Shown one piece after another: positions 8,927-17,465 of a stretch of DNA of 64,000 nt; position 1 is the first letter of the stretch; every line of letters starts with the position of its first letter. The notes under the pieces are model-generated. The model saw nothing but the letters and a program-made list of their open reading frames with translations. It was not told where the DNA came from and made no database searches. The position numbers and the translations under genes are program-made. The stretch is taken from NCBI RefSeq assembly GCF_000759345.1, contig NZ_JPZL01000001.1:806001-870000 (forward strand), in the 5' to 3' direction. This DNA comes from Litchfieldella xinjiangensis (GTDB lineage Bacteria; Pseudomonadota; Gammaproteobacteria; Pseudomonadales; Halomonadaceae).

Positions 8927-8944
8927 TGTAAGAAATATCTTACA
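8927..8944. promoter_or_regulatory. GacA/UvrY upstream activating box
   Basis: TGTAAG-AAATAT-CTTACA is an exact match to the published GacA-binding consensus TGTAAG-N6-CTTACA, and is an 18-bp palindrome. It lies 10 bp beyond the stop codon of the PAS kinase gene and about 60 bp upstream of the predicted start of sponge RNA copy A. Confidence 0.85.
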
Positions 8945-8953
8945 ACGAGCTCA

Positions 8954-11686
8954 TCATAGCGCCCAATGGGCCTGTCTAGGCGCCTGTATAATCACTCGCG
9001 TCCCCCGCCCTTGCTCAGCATCGACGATCATTCGCCCCCCAATCTGACGAAGCCGCTCACGAACGTTCGCAAGGCCGAAGCCCGTCCCTGACGCCTGGTC
9101 GCCTTCCAAAGCCATCGGGTTTGCGCCATACCCTCTGTCCTCGACCTGTATTGTCAGGATTTGCCCTTCCTGTCTGAGTTCGACGTAAGCCACTGTGGTC
9201 CCGGCATGCTTCTTCACGTTGAAAAGCAGTTCACGCACGATCTGGAACAGCAGAACGCGCAAATCCTCCTTCAGCGGTGCAAGCACCTGGTCGGCCCCCA
9301 GTTGGACTTCGAGCCCATGCAGCTCGAGCATCTGACGCTGTAGCCACTCCAAGGCTTCCAATAACCCTTCCGACTTGAGGATGGGTGGGCTCAGGTCCAC
9401 CGTGAGCTGGCGTGTCGTATCCACGGCCTGGCCCAGCAAGGCCTGGGTCTCCTCGACAGCCCTGGCCAAGTCGGGATACGCAGAGCGAAGTAACTTGCCA
9501 CTGACCATGCGCAACTTGAATTGCAGGCCATAAAGCAATTGCTGAAGATCATCATGCAGAATCTGCGAGACTCGCCGGCGCTCTTCTTGTTCCGCCATGG
9601 TGAGTCGATAGGCCATGTGACGCACTTCAGCCTCGGCACGCTTACGCTCTTCGATGTCGGTATTGCTGCCGAACCAGCCCACCACCCGATTCTCGTCGTT
9701 ACGCAAAGGGATACCGTGCAGCGCCACCCATCGCCAGGCTCGAGTCGGGGCATGCCATAGACGGAATTCATCCAGGTGGGTAGTACCCGAGGCCACCGAA
9801 TCGAGCCATGCCTTGATCGTTCTGGGACGGTCATCGGGATGGATCAGCGCATCCCAGCCGTTCTGCAACCACTCCTCCCGGCCCTGCCCCGTATAGGCAC
9901 GCCAGGAAGGCGAATCTTCAGCAATCCGTCCCTGAGGATCCGTACTCCAGATAATCTGAGCCGATGTCGTTACCAACAGGCGGAAGCGCTCCTCACTGGC
10001 CGCCAACGACTGAGTACGTGCCTCGACCAGTTCTTCAAGGCGTTCCCTAGTGATGTGTTGCTCGTGAATATCCGTGGCAGCGCCGAACCATTGGGTGATA
10101 CGCCCATGCTTATCGTGTATAGGCACGGCTTCGACCAGGAACCAGCGATAGGCCCCGTCCCGGCGGCATACACGATGTTCCTGCCGCAGGGGTTGGCCCG
10201 CCGCAATGGCATGCCGGTAGGCGTCCAGCACGTTGTCCCTGTCTTCGGGATGAAGTACCTCGGCCCAGCCATAGCCGAACGAGGCTTCTATATCGAGACC
10301 GGTGTATTCGCTCCAGCGACGATTCCCCCAGGTACGGGTGCCATCGGGGGCGGCTCGCCATAAAAGGTCGGGTACCAGGTCGGCGAGCGTCCGAAAGCGT
10401 GCTTCACTTTCGTGCCGAGCCTGTTCGGCATTTCGCTGGGCCGTGACATCCACGACGAACTCGACACATTCATTGGGGCCGATCTTGGCCCCGGTGAACA
10501 AGCCCCACCAGCGCGAGCCATCCGGCCTGATCAGCTCTTTCTCGTAGGGTGAAAAACGCCCGGTTTCTCTCAGCTCGTCGAACACTTTCATGGTCTGCGG
10601 CATCCACTCGGGGAGGGTCAGATCGGAAGATTTCATCTCACCGTTGACAATATCTGCCCGCGATACCCCCGCTATGCGCAAAAAGGCATCGTTGGCATCG
10701 ATAAAATGACTATCGAGGTTAAAGAACAGTACGCCTACCGTCTCGATTTCCAACACGCGCGCTAGCCGTTCCTGACTGGTGCGTACGGCTTCCTCCATGC
10801 GTCGGCGTTCGGTCAAGTCCAGCATGGAGCCAATCATGCGGTAAGCCCTGCCCTCGTCATCGCGCGCGATATAGCCTCGGTCCAGGAAGGTGGCGTAGCT
10901 CCCATCGCTTCTGCGAAAGCGATACTCGCCACGCCAAGTATCTGCCCCCCCTTCGATGGCCGTGTGGATACTATTGACGACTCGCTGACGATCTTCAGGG
11001 TGAATATTGCAGTACCAGCCTTTTACGGTGGGCCCGAGCTCTTCTGGAGTACAGCCGAGTTGGGTCAATACGGCCTCGTTCCAATCGACTCTGTTAGTGA
11101 GGAGATTCCAATCCCAGATGATATCGTTGGTAGCACGACCAATCAGACGATAGCGTGCTTCGCTATCGCGACGCGCCTGCTCTACCTGATCCCGCCAGAT
11201 GGTTTCGGTCGTCTCGGCGACAGTCGCCAGGACACCGCCGACCTGGCCGTCATTGGCAATGACGGGAGAAAAGGCGAGAGTGAAGAAGGCTTCTTCCGGG
11301 AAGCCATGGCGCTCAAGGACAAGCCGCTGATTCTCGAAGGTCAACGAAGCACGATTTCTAACCTGTTCGAAAATCGGGGCATTGAATTCCCATACTTCGG
11401 GCCAGCATTCACGTGTCGGCTGCCCTAACCCAATTGGATGCTTGTCCCCCATGACTTCTCGATAGCCGTCATTATAGATCTGGACGAGTTCGGGGCCCCA
11501 CAGCAGGATCATCGGCGAAGGCGAGGCGGTGACCAGGCTTGCGGCAGTTCGCAGGCAGGGAGACCAATCGGAAATGGCCCCCAATGGGGTGGATGACCAC
11601 TCTTTTTCGCGACAGAGCCGGTCCAACTCGCTTTCGCCATGAAAGAGTTGAGCGGCGATATTATTCCAGGGGGGATTGGAGGACAC
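8954..11686 (-). CDS. Multi-PAS sensor histidine kinase (HisKA_3/NarL type)
   Basis: A 910-residue soluble sensor kinase without predicted membrane segments. It has an N-terminal PAS-like region (residues 1-165, with WGPELVQIYNDGY), then four PAS/PAC repeats at about 170-290, 305-420, 430-550 and 570-690; several contain the W/Y-rich PAS3 pattern (WRWVALHGIPLRNDENRVVGWFGS). The dimerization domain follows, with the phospho-acceptor H711 in ILHDDLQQLLYGLQ. A HATPase domain closes the protein (GTGFGLANVRERLRQIGG). The HDDLQQ box and short GHKL domain are typical of kinases that pair with NarL/LuxR-type regulators. No response regulator lies beside it, so it is an orphan here. It ends 10 bp before the GacA box. 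Confidence 0.9.
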   Translation of the reverse strand: MSSNPPWNNIAAQLFHGESELDRLCREKEWSSTPLGAISDWSPCLRTAASLVTASPSPMILLWGPELVQIYNDGYREVMGDKHPIGLGQPTRECWPEVWEFNAPIFEQVRNRASLTFENQRLVLERHGFPEEAFFTLAFSPVIANDGQVGGVLATVAETTETIWRDQVEQARRDSEARYRLIGRATNDIIWDWNLLTNRVDWNEAVLTQLGCTPEELGPTVKGWYCNIHPEDRQRVVNSIHTAIEGGADTWRGEYRFRRSDGSYATFLDRGYIARDDEGRAYRMIGSMLDLTERRRMEEAVRTSQERLARVLEIETVGVLFFNLDSHFIDANDAFLRIAGVSRADIVNGEMKSSDLTLPEWMPQTMKVFDELRETGRFSPYEKELIRPDGSRWWGLFTGAKIGPNECVEFVVDVTAQRNAEQARHESEARFRTLADLVPDLLWRAAPDGTRTWGNRRWSEYTGLDIEASFGYGWAEVLHPEDRDNVLDAYRHAIAAGQPLRQEHRVCRRDGAYRWFLVEAVPIHDKHGRITQWFGAATDIHEQHITRERLEELVEARTQSLAASEERFRLLVTTSAQIIWSTDPQGRIAEDSPSWRAYTGQGREEWLQNGWDALIHPDDRPRTIKAWLDSVASGTTHLDEFRLWHAPTRAWRWVALHGIPLRNDENRVVGWFGSNTDIEERKRAEAEVRHMAYRLTMAEQEERRRVSQILHDDLQQLLYGLQFKLRMVSGKLLRSAYPDLARAVEETQALLGQAVDTTRQLTVDLSPPILKSEGLLEALEWLQRQMLELHGLEVQLGADQVLAPLKEDLRVLLFQIVRELLFNVKKHAGTTVAYVELRQEGQILTIQVEDRGYGANPMALEGDQASGTGFGLANVRERLRQIGGRMIVDAEQGRGTRVIIQAPRQAHWAL

Positions 11687-11800
11687 GAGAGATTCCAGTC
11701 AAGGCGGTATTCGATGCCTTGGCCCTACAAACGACCGCTGCAGGGCGCAAGTCAATCTCCACCTTACCAGAGCCAGCGTGTCAGCATTGAGAAAAGGCGT

Positions 11801-12832
11801 TCACGACGAGGTAGGTTTGGCGGAAGCCAGCTCGGCGAGTTCATCATAAAGCGCACGTGGCAGGGTCACCCCGTCGATCCTGCTTCGCTCCCGCGCTGCG
11901 AAGCGGCGCTGCGAAGGAAGCCGAGCGCCTTGCGACTCGATGCCTTCGAACAAGCGTTCGGCGTGTGTCAGGTGGTGTGCCGCATCCTGACCTAGCAAAG
12001 CGTGTGGCGAGATCGCGACAATGAACTCGCCATGATGAGGCTTGCCGTCATGATCCGGGGAAGCGGCTTGCGTTTCATGCCCTAGCAAGTCCCCGATTAA
12101 AGGCCCCGCCAACAGCTCTATCATGGTGGACAAGGCTGAGCCCTTGTAGCCACCGAAAGGCAACATGGCTCCCTCGAGCGCTTCCGTCGGGTCAGTGGTC
12201 GGTTGCCCCGAGCTATCGAGTGCCCACGTATTCGGGATCGACTTTCCAGCGCGCCGGTGAAGTTCGATTTCACCCCGAGCAACCACGCTGGTCGCGAAAT
12301 CGAAGGTGTAGGGTGGCTTGCCGGGCCTCGGCCATGAAAAGGCCATGGGGTTGGTACCCAATAAAGGGGAATGCCCACCGGCTGGAGCCACGAAGGCATG
12401 GCTGGGTGTCACGGCAATACCCACCAGCCCCACCTCGGATAATGCTTCGACTTCTTGCCAGAGCGCCGAAAAGTGAAAGCTCCGGTTTATGGCCAGGAGT
12501 GCAATCCCGCAACGATTCGCCTTTTCGATCAATAGGGGTTTGCCCCGTTCGAACGCCAGCAAGGATGAGCCTTGCTTGGCATCGACACGAACCACACTGG
12601 GTGCCTGATCCGTTACCTCAGGCTCAGCCTGGGTGTCGACTCCCCCATTGCGTGCTGTTTCTACACAACTGATCAATCGATACAGGCCGTGGGAGTGACA
12701 TTCGTCCCGCTGGGCAGCAACCACGCTTCGCGTGATGGCCGCTGCATGCGACTGGTTAAAACCATGAGCCATAAGCACCTGCATGCTCAATGACTCGGCA
12801 TCCTCCAGAGAGAGTGTTATTTCATTATTCAT
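11801..12832 (-). CDS. Ldh2/malate-L-lactate dehydrogenase family oxidoreductase
   Basis: A 343-residue NAD(P)-dependent dehydrogenase of the Ldh2 superfamily (PF02615). Diagnostic segments are DECHSHGLYRLISCV near residue 50, NPMAFSWPRPGKPPYTFDFATSVVARGEI in the middle and GGYKGSALSTMIELLAGPL further on. Relatives reduce delta1-piperideine-2-carboxylate/pyrroline-2-carboxylate or 2,3-diketogulonate, or oxidize ureidoglycolate; the substrate here cannot be decided. The start is ATG 12832, which has AAGG eight bases upstream and begins MNNEITLSLEDAES; upstream in-frame sequence is low-complexity. It lies 67 bp downstream of the cytochrome c gene on the same strand. Confidence 0.88.
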   Translation of the reverse strand: MNNEITLSLEDAESLSMQVLMAHGFNQSHAAAITRSVVAAQRDECHSHGLYRLISCVETARNGGVDTQAEPEVTDQAPSVVRVDAKQGSSLLAFERGKPLLIEKANRCGIALLAINRSFHFSALWQEVEALSEVGLVGIAVTPSHAFVAPAGGHSPLLGTNPMAFSWPRPGKPPYTFDFATSVVARGEIELHRRAGKSIPNTWALDSSGQPTTDPTEALEGAMLPFGGYKGSALSTMIELLAGPLIGDLLGHETQAASPDHDGKPHHGEFIVAISPHALLGQDAAHHLTHAERLFEGIESQGARLPSQRRFAARERSRIDGVTLPRALYDELAELASAKPTSS

Positions 12833-12899
12833 CAATAAAACCTTAGCGAGCGATGAAGCCGGAGCCCCGGCTACAGCGGGGCCCCAGTAGGTAGGAATC

Positions 12900-13211
12900 T
12901 CAGCCCTGCTCGAGTACCCACTCGGCGAGGGCGGTCGCCTCCTCTTCGGTGACGTTGTTGGGTGGCATGGGCAGTTGGCCCCACTTCCCCGTGCTGCCAT
13001 TCATGATGCTATCCACGAGAATCCCTACCGCGTCATCCTGGTCCGAGTATTCCTTTGCAACATCGGTAAATGCAGGGCCTACCAACTGCACGTCAGTGGC
13101 GTGGCACGCAGCACAGGCCTTGTTCTGAAAAAGGCTCTCGGCATCTTGTGCCAGCGCCGGATTCGTCGCGAGCCCCGCCAGAGCAAGCAGGGCATAAAAG
13201 GACTTCTTCAT
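12900..13211 (-). CDS. Small class I cytochrome c (c551/c552 type)
   Basis: A 103-residue secreted monoheme cytochrome. The first 22 residues (MKKSFYALLALAGLATNPALAQ) form a signal peptide ending AQ. The heme motif CAACH gives C33, C36 and the proximal ligand H37; the distal ligand is probably M82 in LPMPPNNVT. Size and the late Met-Pro-Pro segment match the c551/c5-like electron carriers of the periplasm. ATG 13211 is chosen because GAGGGTGACT precedes it and the signal peptide starts there. It is upstream of the Ldh2-type gene; cotranscription is possible, but a functional link is only a guess. Confidence 0.9.
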   Translation of the reverse strand: MKKSFYALLALAGLATNPALAQDAESLFQNKACAACHATDVQLVGPAFTDVAKEYSDQDDAVGILVDSIMNGSTGKWGQLPMPPNNVTEEEATALAEWVLEQG

Positions 13212-13331
13212 AGTCACCCTCATCGTTTTTTGGATCACGGTGCATTGACTTCAGCGCCTCTTAGGTTAGCCCATGCGAGAGGAATGTGGGCTCACCACGC
13301 TTGGCATCAGGACCCAACGTTCATGGGGACG

Positions 13332-13358
13332 AAAAAAAGCCCTAACCAAGGTCAGGGC
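13332..13358 (-). terminator. Rho-independent terminator with seven-U tract
   Basis: Read on the minus strand, GCCCTGACC-TT-GGTTAGGGC forms a nine-pair stem (one G-U) followed by seven T residues. There is no coding gene immediately upstream on this strand, so it marks the 3' end of a small transcript. Confidence 0.8.
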
Positions 13359-13428
13359 AAAACGCGATGAGACGCTACAACCTCACGAGGCTCGAAAGAC
13401 ACCCGATAACCGCCACGTCTCGCCGCTA
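13332..13428 (-). ncRNA. Candidate structured small RNA upstream of cytochrome c gene
   Basis: About 95 nt on the minus strand. A long closing stem pairs GCGGCGAGACG (plus 13416-13426) with CGTCTCATCGC (plus 13364-13374): ten of eleven positions pair, one by G-U. The enclosed 41 nt hold a CCTC-GT-GAGG element. It ends with the strong terminator at 13332-13358. A TACACT -10-like hexamer (plus 13428-13433) would start transcription right at the closing stem; the -35 is weak. There is no plausible reading frame. I do not recognise the family. Confidence 0.5.
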
Positions 13429-13470
13429 GTGTACCGCCATTCGCGAAGTAACGAATCGTAAATATTCGTG

Positions 13471-13500
13471 AAAAAAAGTGCCAGACTCGAGAACGCACTT
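13471..13500 (-). terminator. Rho-independent terminator
   Basis: On the minus strand AAGTGC and GCACTT pair around a 13-base loop containing CTCGAG, and a run of T residues follows (plus-strand A-run 13471-13477). It is the second of three minus-strand terminators in this gap. Confidence 0.6.
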
Positions 13501-13531
13501 AATCGGGCAAGGCAATCGAAGGCGTAACCAA

Positions 13532-13555
13532 TAAAAGACCCGGCGGGGAGCCGGG
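13532..13555 (-). terminator. Rho-independent terminator downstream of the CocE-type hydrolase gene
   Basis: On the minus strand CCCGGC-TCCCC-GCCGGG is followed by TCTTTTATT. It lies about 190 bp after the stop of the hydrolase gene (13743). The stretch between contains a GCAAGG/CCTTGC hairpin (13568-13585) and a TATAAG hexamer, so a short separate transcript is also possible. Confidence 0.65.
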
Positions 13556-13742
13556 CCAAAGGGATAGCAAGGAGAGAACCTTGCGGAACACAGACAGGAG
13601 ATTCACACACGCATGCTGCCTTTCGCCCTTATAGCTTGGCCACAACCTTGGACGGCGTATGTTGGGAAAGCGCTTCGGTTTGCGATGGGCTGAATCAGCT
13701 CGTAACGGCTCGTTAGCTTAGGCTGCCTGCGGCTGTCTCACC

Positions 13743-15785
13743 TCACACGAGGTCGCGTGGAATCTCCTCGTCCCAACTCTTGGCAAATACCCGACTGTCG
13801 CCCTCAAAGGCATCCAACGTAGCGCGCAGACGGAAATTTTCAGCATCCGACGTCATCAAGGTGCGGGTCACGCTGCGCACCATCCAGTCGCCCCGCCGAA
13901 AACTACGCTCCCACTCGGTCCAACCGCTGAGGCTGTCGTAATTGCCGTAGGCATAGGTGTAGCGCTCGACGACCCGTGACGAGAGCTCGAGGTCGATATC
14001 ATCGAGACGAAACGTGCCTTGATCGTTGATGACTTCGAGTGTGGTCTTGTCAGTAGCCAAGTCCCGTATTACCCGCCAGGCCTCTTGGCTCGGCTGTATC
14101 AGCGTCATCGCTAACGGGGGGGCTGCCTCGGGCGGAGCGAATTGAGGCAGCGCCGCTTCTTCCTGAGGTTGTGGCTCGCGACATGGCAGGATCAACCGGC
14201 TGCCTGCAGGATAAAGCGTCAGTTTGACAGAGGCTGGAGACGGCCAGGCTAGTGGCCAATAGCTAGTCGAGAGCGAGAGCCGAATGGCGTTACCGGCGGG
14301 AAAGTTCTGGGCGATATGCTTAAGCGGCACGCGCACGTGATAACGCTTGCCGGGCTCCAGTGGCTGGGGAAACTCGTCACTGTCGCGGTGGGTCAGGTTG
14401 AGCAATCCATAAGAGATCCGTGTCGCTTTGTCGTCTTGTGCAATGTCACTAAGCCGTAGCGCCACCATCGCCACCGGCTGGTCGGCTTCGAGCTCGAGTT
14501 CAATCACGGGTTGCCCACAGATTTCGATGTCCTCATCGAGTCGCGCCGTTTGGAATATCAGCGAGCCACCATCCTCGTCGCGCTGATCGTGCGGCAAGTC
14601 CGGCGGAGCATTGTAGGAACACCATTTGCCGGCATACAGCCCCACCGATAGCGGTGAGCGCACCGAGAGAGGAACCTCATCGCCCGATGCGGAAGTCGCC
14701 GGGTCCTGCCTTGAAGGCAGCAGATCATGACCGCTGGTAAGACGGTAATGCCTCGATTCGATTCGCGACGAAGGCCAGCTCGGTTCGCTAACCCAGCGCC
14801 CTGGACGCCTATCGTAGCGAGCCGACGGTGGAACCGACGCCTGCATCCACACACGCAACATCGGCTCGTCCATGATCCCCGTCTCCTTGCCTTTCAGCCA
14901 ATAGTCCCACCAACGCAGCGAGTCCTGTAAAAAACCGATGGCCGGGCCCGGAACGCCCAGATGGGGATACTTGTGCGCCCAGGGGCCAACCAGCCCCTTA
15001 CGTGGTACTTCGAGCCCCGCGAGCAGACGGAACACGGCATTGCAATAACCATCGGCCCAGCCGCTAATGGCATAGACGGGACAACGAATACGCGAAAAGT
15101 CCTCGCAGACCGAGCCATGTTTCCAATAGTCGTCACGGCGCTGGTGTTGAAGCCAGGTGGCTAACCACAGCCCGCTGTCCTCAAGACGCTCTCGCCACAT
15201 GTCCCGCCAGCGGTCGCCTACCAACGCCGGGTCGGGTGGACAGGTATTGGTATCGAACATGGTCGACGCCCATGACAGGTTATCGCCGAGCAGACAGCCT
15301 CCCATGTGGTGTACATCGTCGGCATAGCGGTCGTCGGTCGAGCAGAGCGTAATGACGGCTTTCAACTCGGGGGGCTGCATGGCGGCAATCTGCAAGCCAT
15401 TGAACCCGCCCCAGGAGATACCGATCATCCCTACGTCTCCGGTACACCAGGGTTGCTGACCCAGCCAGCGCAGGATCGCGACGCCATCGTCGAGTTCTTG
15501 CTGCAGGTATTCATCGGTCAATACGCCATCGGATTCGCCACTTCCTCGAATGTCCACACGCACCCCTGCGTAGCCGTGGCCAGCCCAGTAAGCGTGCGTC
15601 TGGACATCACGCATCGCCGTCAGGTCGCGCTTGCGGTAAGGCAAATACTCGAGGATGGCCGGCACCGGGTCGCTAACGGCATCGACGGGTCGCCAGATTC
15701 GTATCGCCAGACGGCAACCGTCTGCCAGCGTGATCCAGTCCTCCTCCTCGTGAACCTCCCGGGGAAAATCGCTGACGATATGCAT
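13743..15785 (-). CDS. CocE/NonD-type hydrolase (S15 X-Pro dipeptidyl-peptidase family)
   Basis: A 680-residue alpha/beta hydrolase. The N-terminal domain has PAILEYLPYRKRD and DIRGSGESDG, and the nucleophile elbow GISWGGF gives S124. Asp245 (SGWADGY) and His271 (GPWAHKYP) complete a catalytic triad in the order of CocE/X-Pro peptidases. The C-terminal jelly-roll domain, PepX_C type, follows from about residue 330. There is no signal peptide, so it acts in the cytoplasm, probably on peptides, amides or esters. ATG 15785 has GGGAG seven bases upstream; an upstream ATG at 15803 lacks a well-spaced site. It is 58 bp downstream of the ATP-grasp gene and forms an operon with it, divergent from the cyanophycin genes. 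Confidence 0.88.
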   Translation of the reverse strand: MHIVSDFPREVHEEEDWITLADGCRLAIRIWRPVDAVSDPVPAILEYLPYRKRDLTAMRDVQTHAYWAGHGYAGVRVDIRGSGESDGVLTDEYLQQELDDGVAILRWLGQQPWCTGDVGMIGISWGGFNGLQIAAMQPPELKAVITLCSTDDRYADDVHHMGGCLLGDNLSWASTMFDTNTCPPDPALVGDRWRDMWRERLEDSGLWLATWLQHQRRDDYWKHGSVCEDFSRIRCPVYAISGWADGYCNAVFRLLAGLEVPRKGLVGPWAHKYPHLGVPGPAIGFLQDSLRWWDYWLKGKETGIMDEPMLRVWMQASVPPSARYDRRPGRWVSEPSWPSSRIESRHYRLTSGHDLLPSRQDPATSASGDEVPLSVRSPLSVGLYAGKWCSYNAPPDLPHDQRDEDGGSLIFQTARLDEDIEICGQPVIELELEADQPVAMVALRLSDIAQDDKATRISYGLLNLTHRDSDEFPQPLEPGKRYHVRVPLKHIAQNFPAGNAIRLSLSTSYWPLAWPSPASVKLTLYPAGSRLILPCREPQPQEEAALPQFAPPEAAPPLAMTLIQPSQEAWRVIRDLATDKTTLEVINDQGTFRLDDIDLELSSRVVERYTYAYGNYDSLSGWTEWERSFRRGDWMVRSVTRTLMTSDAENFRLRATLDAFEGDSRVFAKSWDEEIPRDLV

Positions 15786-15843
15786 GTCCCTGCTCCCATT
15801 CATTACCTGCTTATCTTATGACTCTCGACAGTGATAGAGACCG

Positions 15844-17145
15844 CTAGCCAACGATATCCTCGAATTCGAAATGCAACTGTTCGGCGAGTCGAGCATAGTT
15901 CTCTTCCAATGCAGCATCATCGTCAGCGCCCATCCATGCGTAAGCCAGGGCAAAACTGTAGCTATCTTGCTCGGGGAGCGACGAGAGGCGTGTCCCCACT
16001 TCAACCTGAACCGAGATTCGGGTACCCGGATAGCGTTGTTCCAACGCCTCGATCTCCTCGGCGCTGGGGGCACGACTGACAGTGGCATCGACGAAAAATA
16101 CCCGGTAGAAAAACGTTGCCGCGACCTGGAACCGTCCTTGTCGGCTTGGCATGTCGGGGACCTGCCCCAGCGCCAGATCCACCGTGACCTGTTGGTGGCT
16201 GAGCCCATCGACTTTCTCGAACAGGTCACAATGCGATTGTGCTATTCGCGTATTGATTTCCAACAGCCAGACGCGATCTTGAATTTCATCCCAAAAGTAT
16301 TCGATATTGAAAGCGGCATTGTCATAGCCTATATGGGTCATTATCGTGCGGGTCAGTTGCTGCATTTTTTCTTGAACATGGTCAGGAAGCCGTGACGGGT
16401 AACGATAATAAAAGAAACTCAGAACTTGAGGATAACGAATCGAATCGACAATACCATAAGGCACGACTTCGCCCTGGAAGACATAGCCTTCTACCGTGCA
16501 TTGCCATCCGCCAATAATCTCCTCGGCCATACAGAACCCGCCATCGACCGTACGTACATTTTCAGGGAGATTGGCGTGTTCCAGAATGAAATTGAAAGGC
16601 TCAGAAATCGTGCCAATGCCTTCGCATAACCGCGCCACGGCATAGGCGAAGTCCTCGGGGCTATCGACACGAAAGCCCAACCTGGAACCTGACGACTTGA
16701 TGGGCTTTACGAAAAAAGGAAAATATAGCCCCGCCTCCCCTATATGTTGCAGCGCTTGCGAATCGAAGGGGTCGAAGGCAGTGAATCGGGGAATGCAATC
16801 GGCGATCAGTTCACGCTGGACGAGCCGGCTCCAGTATTTATGCTCACACTTGAGCAAGCTTTCCAGGCTGGTTGAGCGCGTGCCAAACTGTTCACAGAGC
16901 AGTGGCAACATGGTCGAGACGGGGAAATCCATATAGCCAACGATGGCATCGATGGGCTCACCGAAGGCTCTCAACTGGGATTCGGCCCTGGCCAGCATGT
17001 CTTCGATGGGAAAGATTTCAGTATCGTAAACTTCCGCCGGTTCAATCACGCCATGGAATCGATAATTTTCCGCCCCTCGTAAATGTCCGAGTCTCTCACG
17101 GTTGCGTTCATCCAGCCCGACAACAAATACGTTCCGATCGCTCAT
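15844..17145 (-). CDS. ATP-grasp ligase-like protein
   Basis: A 433-residue protein with ATP-grasp features. An N-terminal Rossmann-like part (NVFVVGLDERNRERLGHL, then IDAIVGYMDFPVSTMLPLLCEQFG) resembles carboxylate-amine ligases. FVKPIKSSGSRLGF supplies the nucleotide-binding lysine, and WLLEINTRIAQSHCDLFEKV the metal-binding Glu/Asn pair. Such enzymes form peptide or amide bonds via acyl phosphates. ATG 17145 is clear, with AGGAGG seven bases upstream; the longer frame adds a Cys/Arg-rich stretch unlikely to be translated. Pairing with a peptidase-like hydrolase and proximity to cphA suggest a role in a peptide or amino-acid derivative, but the substrate is unknown. Confidence 0.8.
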   Translation of the reverse strand: MSDRNVFVVGLDERNRERLGHLRGAENYRFHGVIEPAEVYDTEIFPIEDMLARAESQLRAFGEPIDAIVGYMDFPVSTMLPLLCEQFGTRSTSLESLLKCEHKYWSRLVQRELIADCIPRFTAFDPFDSQALQHIGEAGLYFPFFVKPIKSSGSRLGFRVDSPEDFAYAVARLCEGIGTISEPFNFILEHANLPENVRTVDGGFCMAEEIIGGWQCTVEGYVFQGEVVPYGIVDSIRYPQVLSFFYYRYPSRLPDHVQEKMQQLTRTIMTHIGYDNAAFNIEYFWDEIQDRVWLLEINTRIAQSHCDLFEKVDGLSHQQVTVDLALGQVPDMPSRQGRFQVAATFFYRVFFVDATVSRAPSAEEIEALEQRYPGTRISVQVEVGTRLSSLPEQDSYSFALAYAWMGADDDAALEENYARLAEQLHFEFEDIVG

Positions 17146-17465
17146 AATCGCCTCCTGGCTACAAGCTCGGCTGTCGCAGTCCTTGCCACATAAACGCAAT
17201 GGATCGCAGAAGGTGCGGCGCTTGCCCATTTGACCCCTGAGGTCAGGTACGGGAATACCGTCAATAGAAGGATAGCGGGTTATCGCTGCGGCGCTGCGGT
17301 AATAGGCGCACGATAGGAAAATCTCACTCTTTCGCAGGAGCGATGTGGTCAGGCCTGTGGCGTTATTAATCTGGCGGGTGCGGTTTACGGCTGTTATAAG
17401 TGAATACTCGAGTTAAAGCATCCTGCTGCGTTTCCTTAAAAGCGTCGCTGGGCGGCGAATGGGAT
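17146..17465. other. Divergent promoter region between ATP-grasp unit and cyanophycin operon
   Basis: These 320 bp contain no convincing gene. An imperfect palindrome TGACC-CCTGA-GGTCA lies at about 17231-17245 and could be an operator shared by both divergent operons. A TTATAAG hexamer near 17394-17400 is a possible -10 for the cyanophycin operon. An in-frame GTG at 17400 could extend cphB but has no ribosome-binding site. Confidence 0.4.

Noticed and set aside
13743-15785. Cocaine-esterase-like secreted enzyme
   Set aside because: Only the fold family is supported. There is no signal peptide and the substrate cannot be read, so a specific activity was not assigned.
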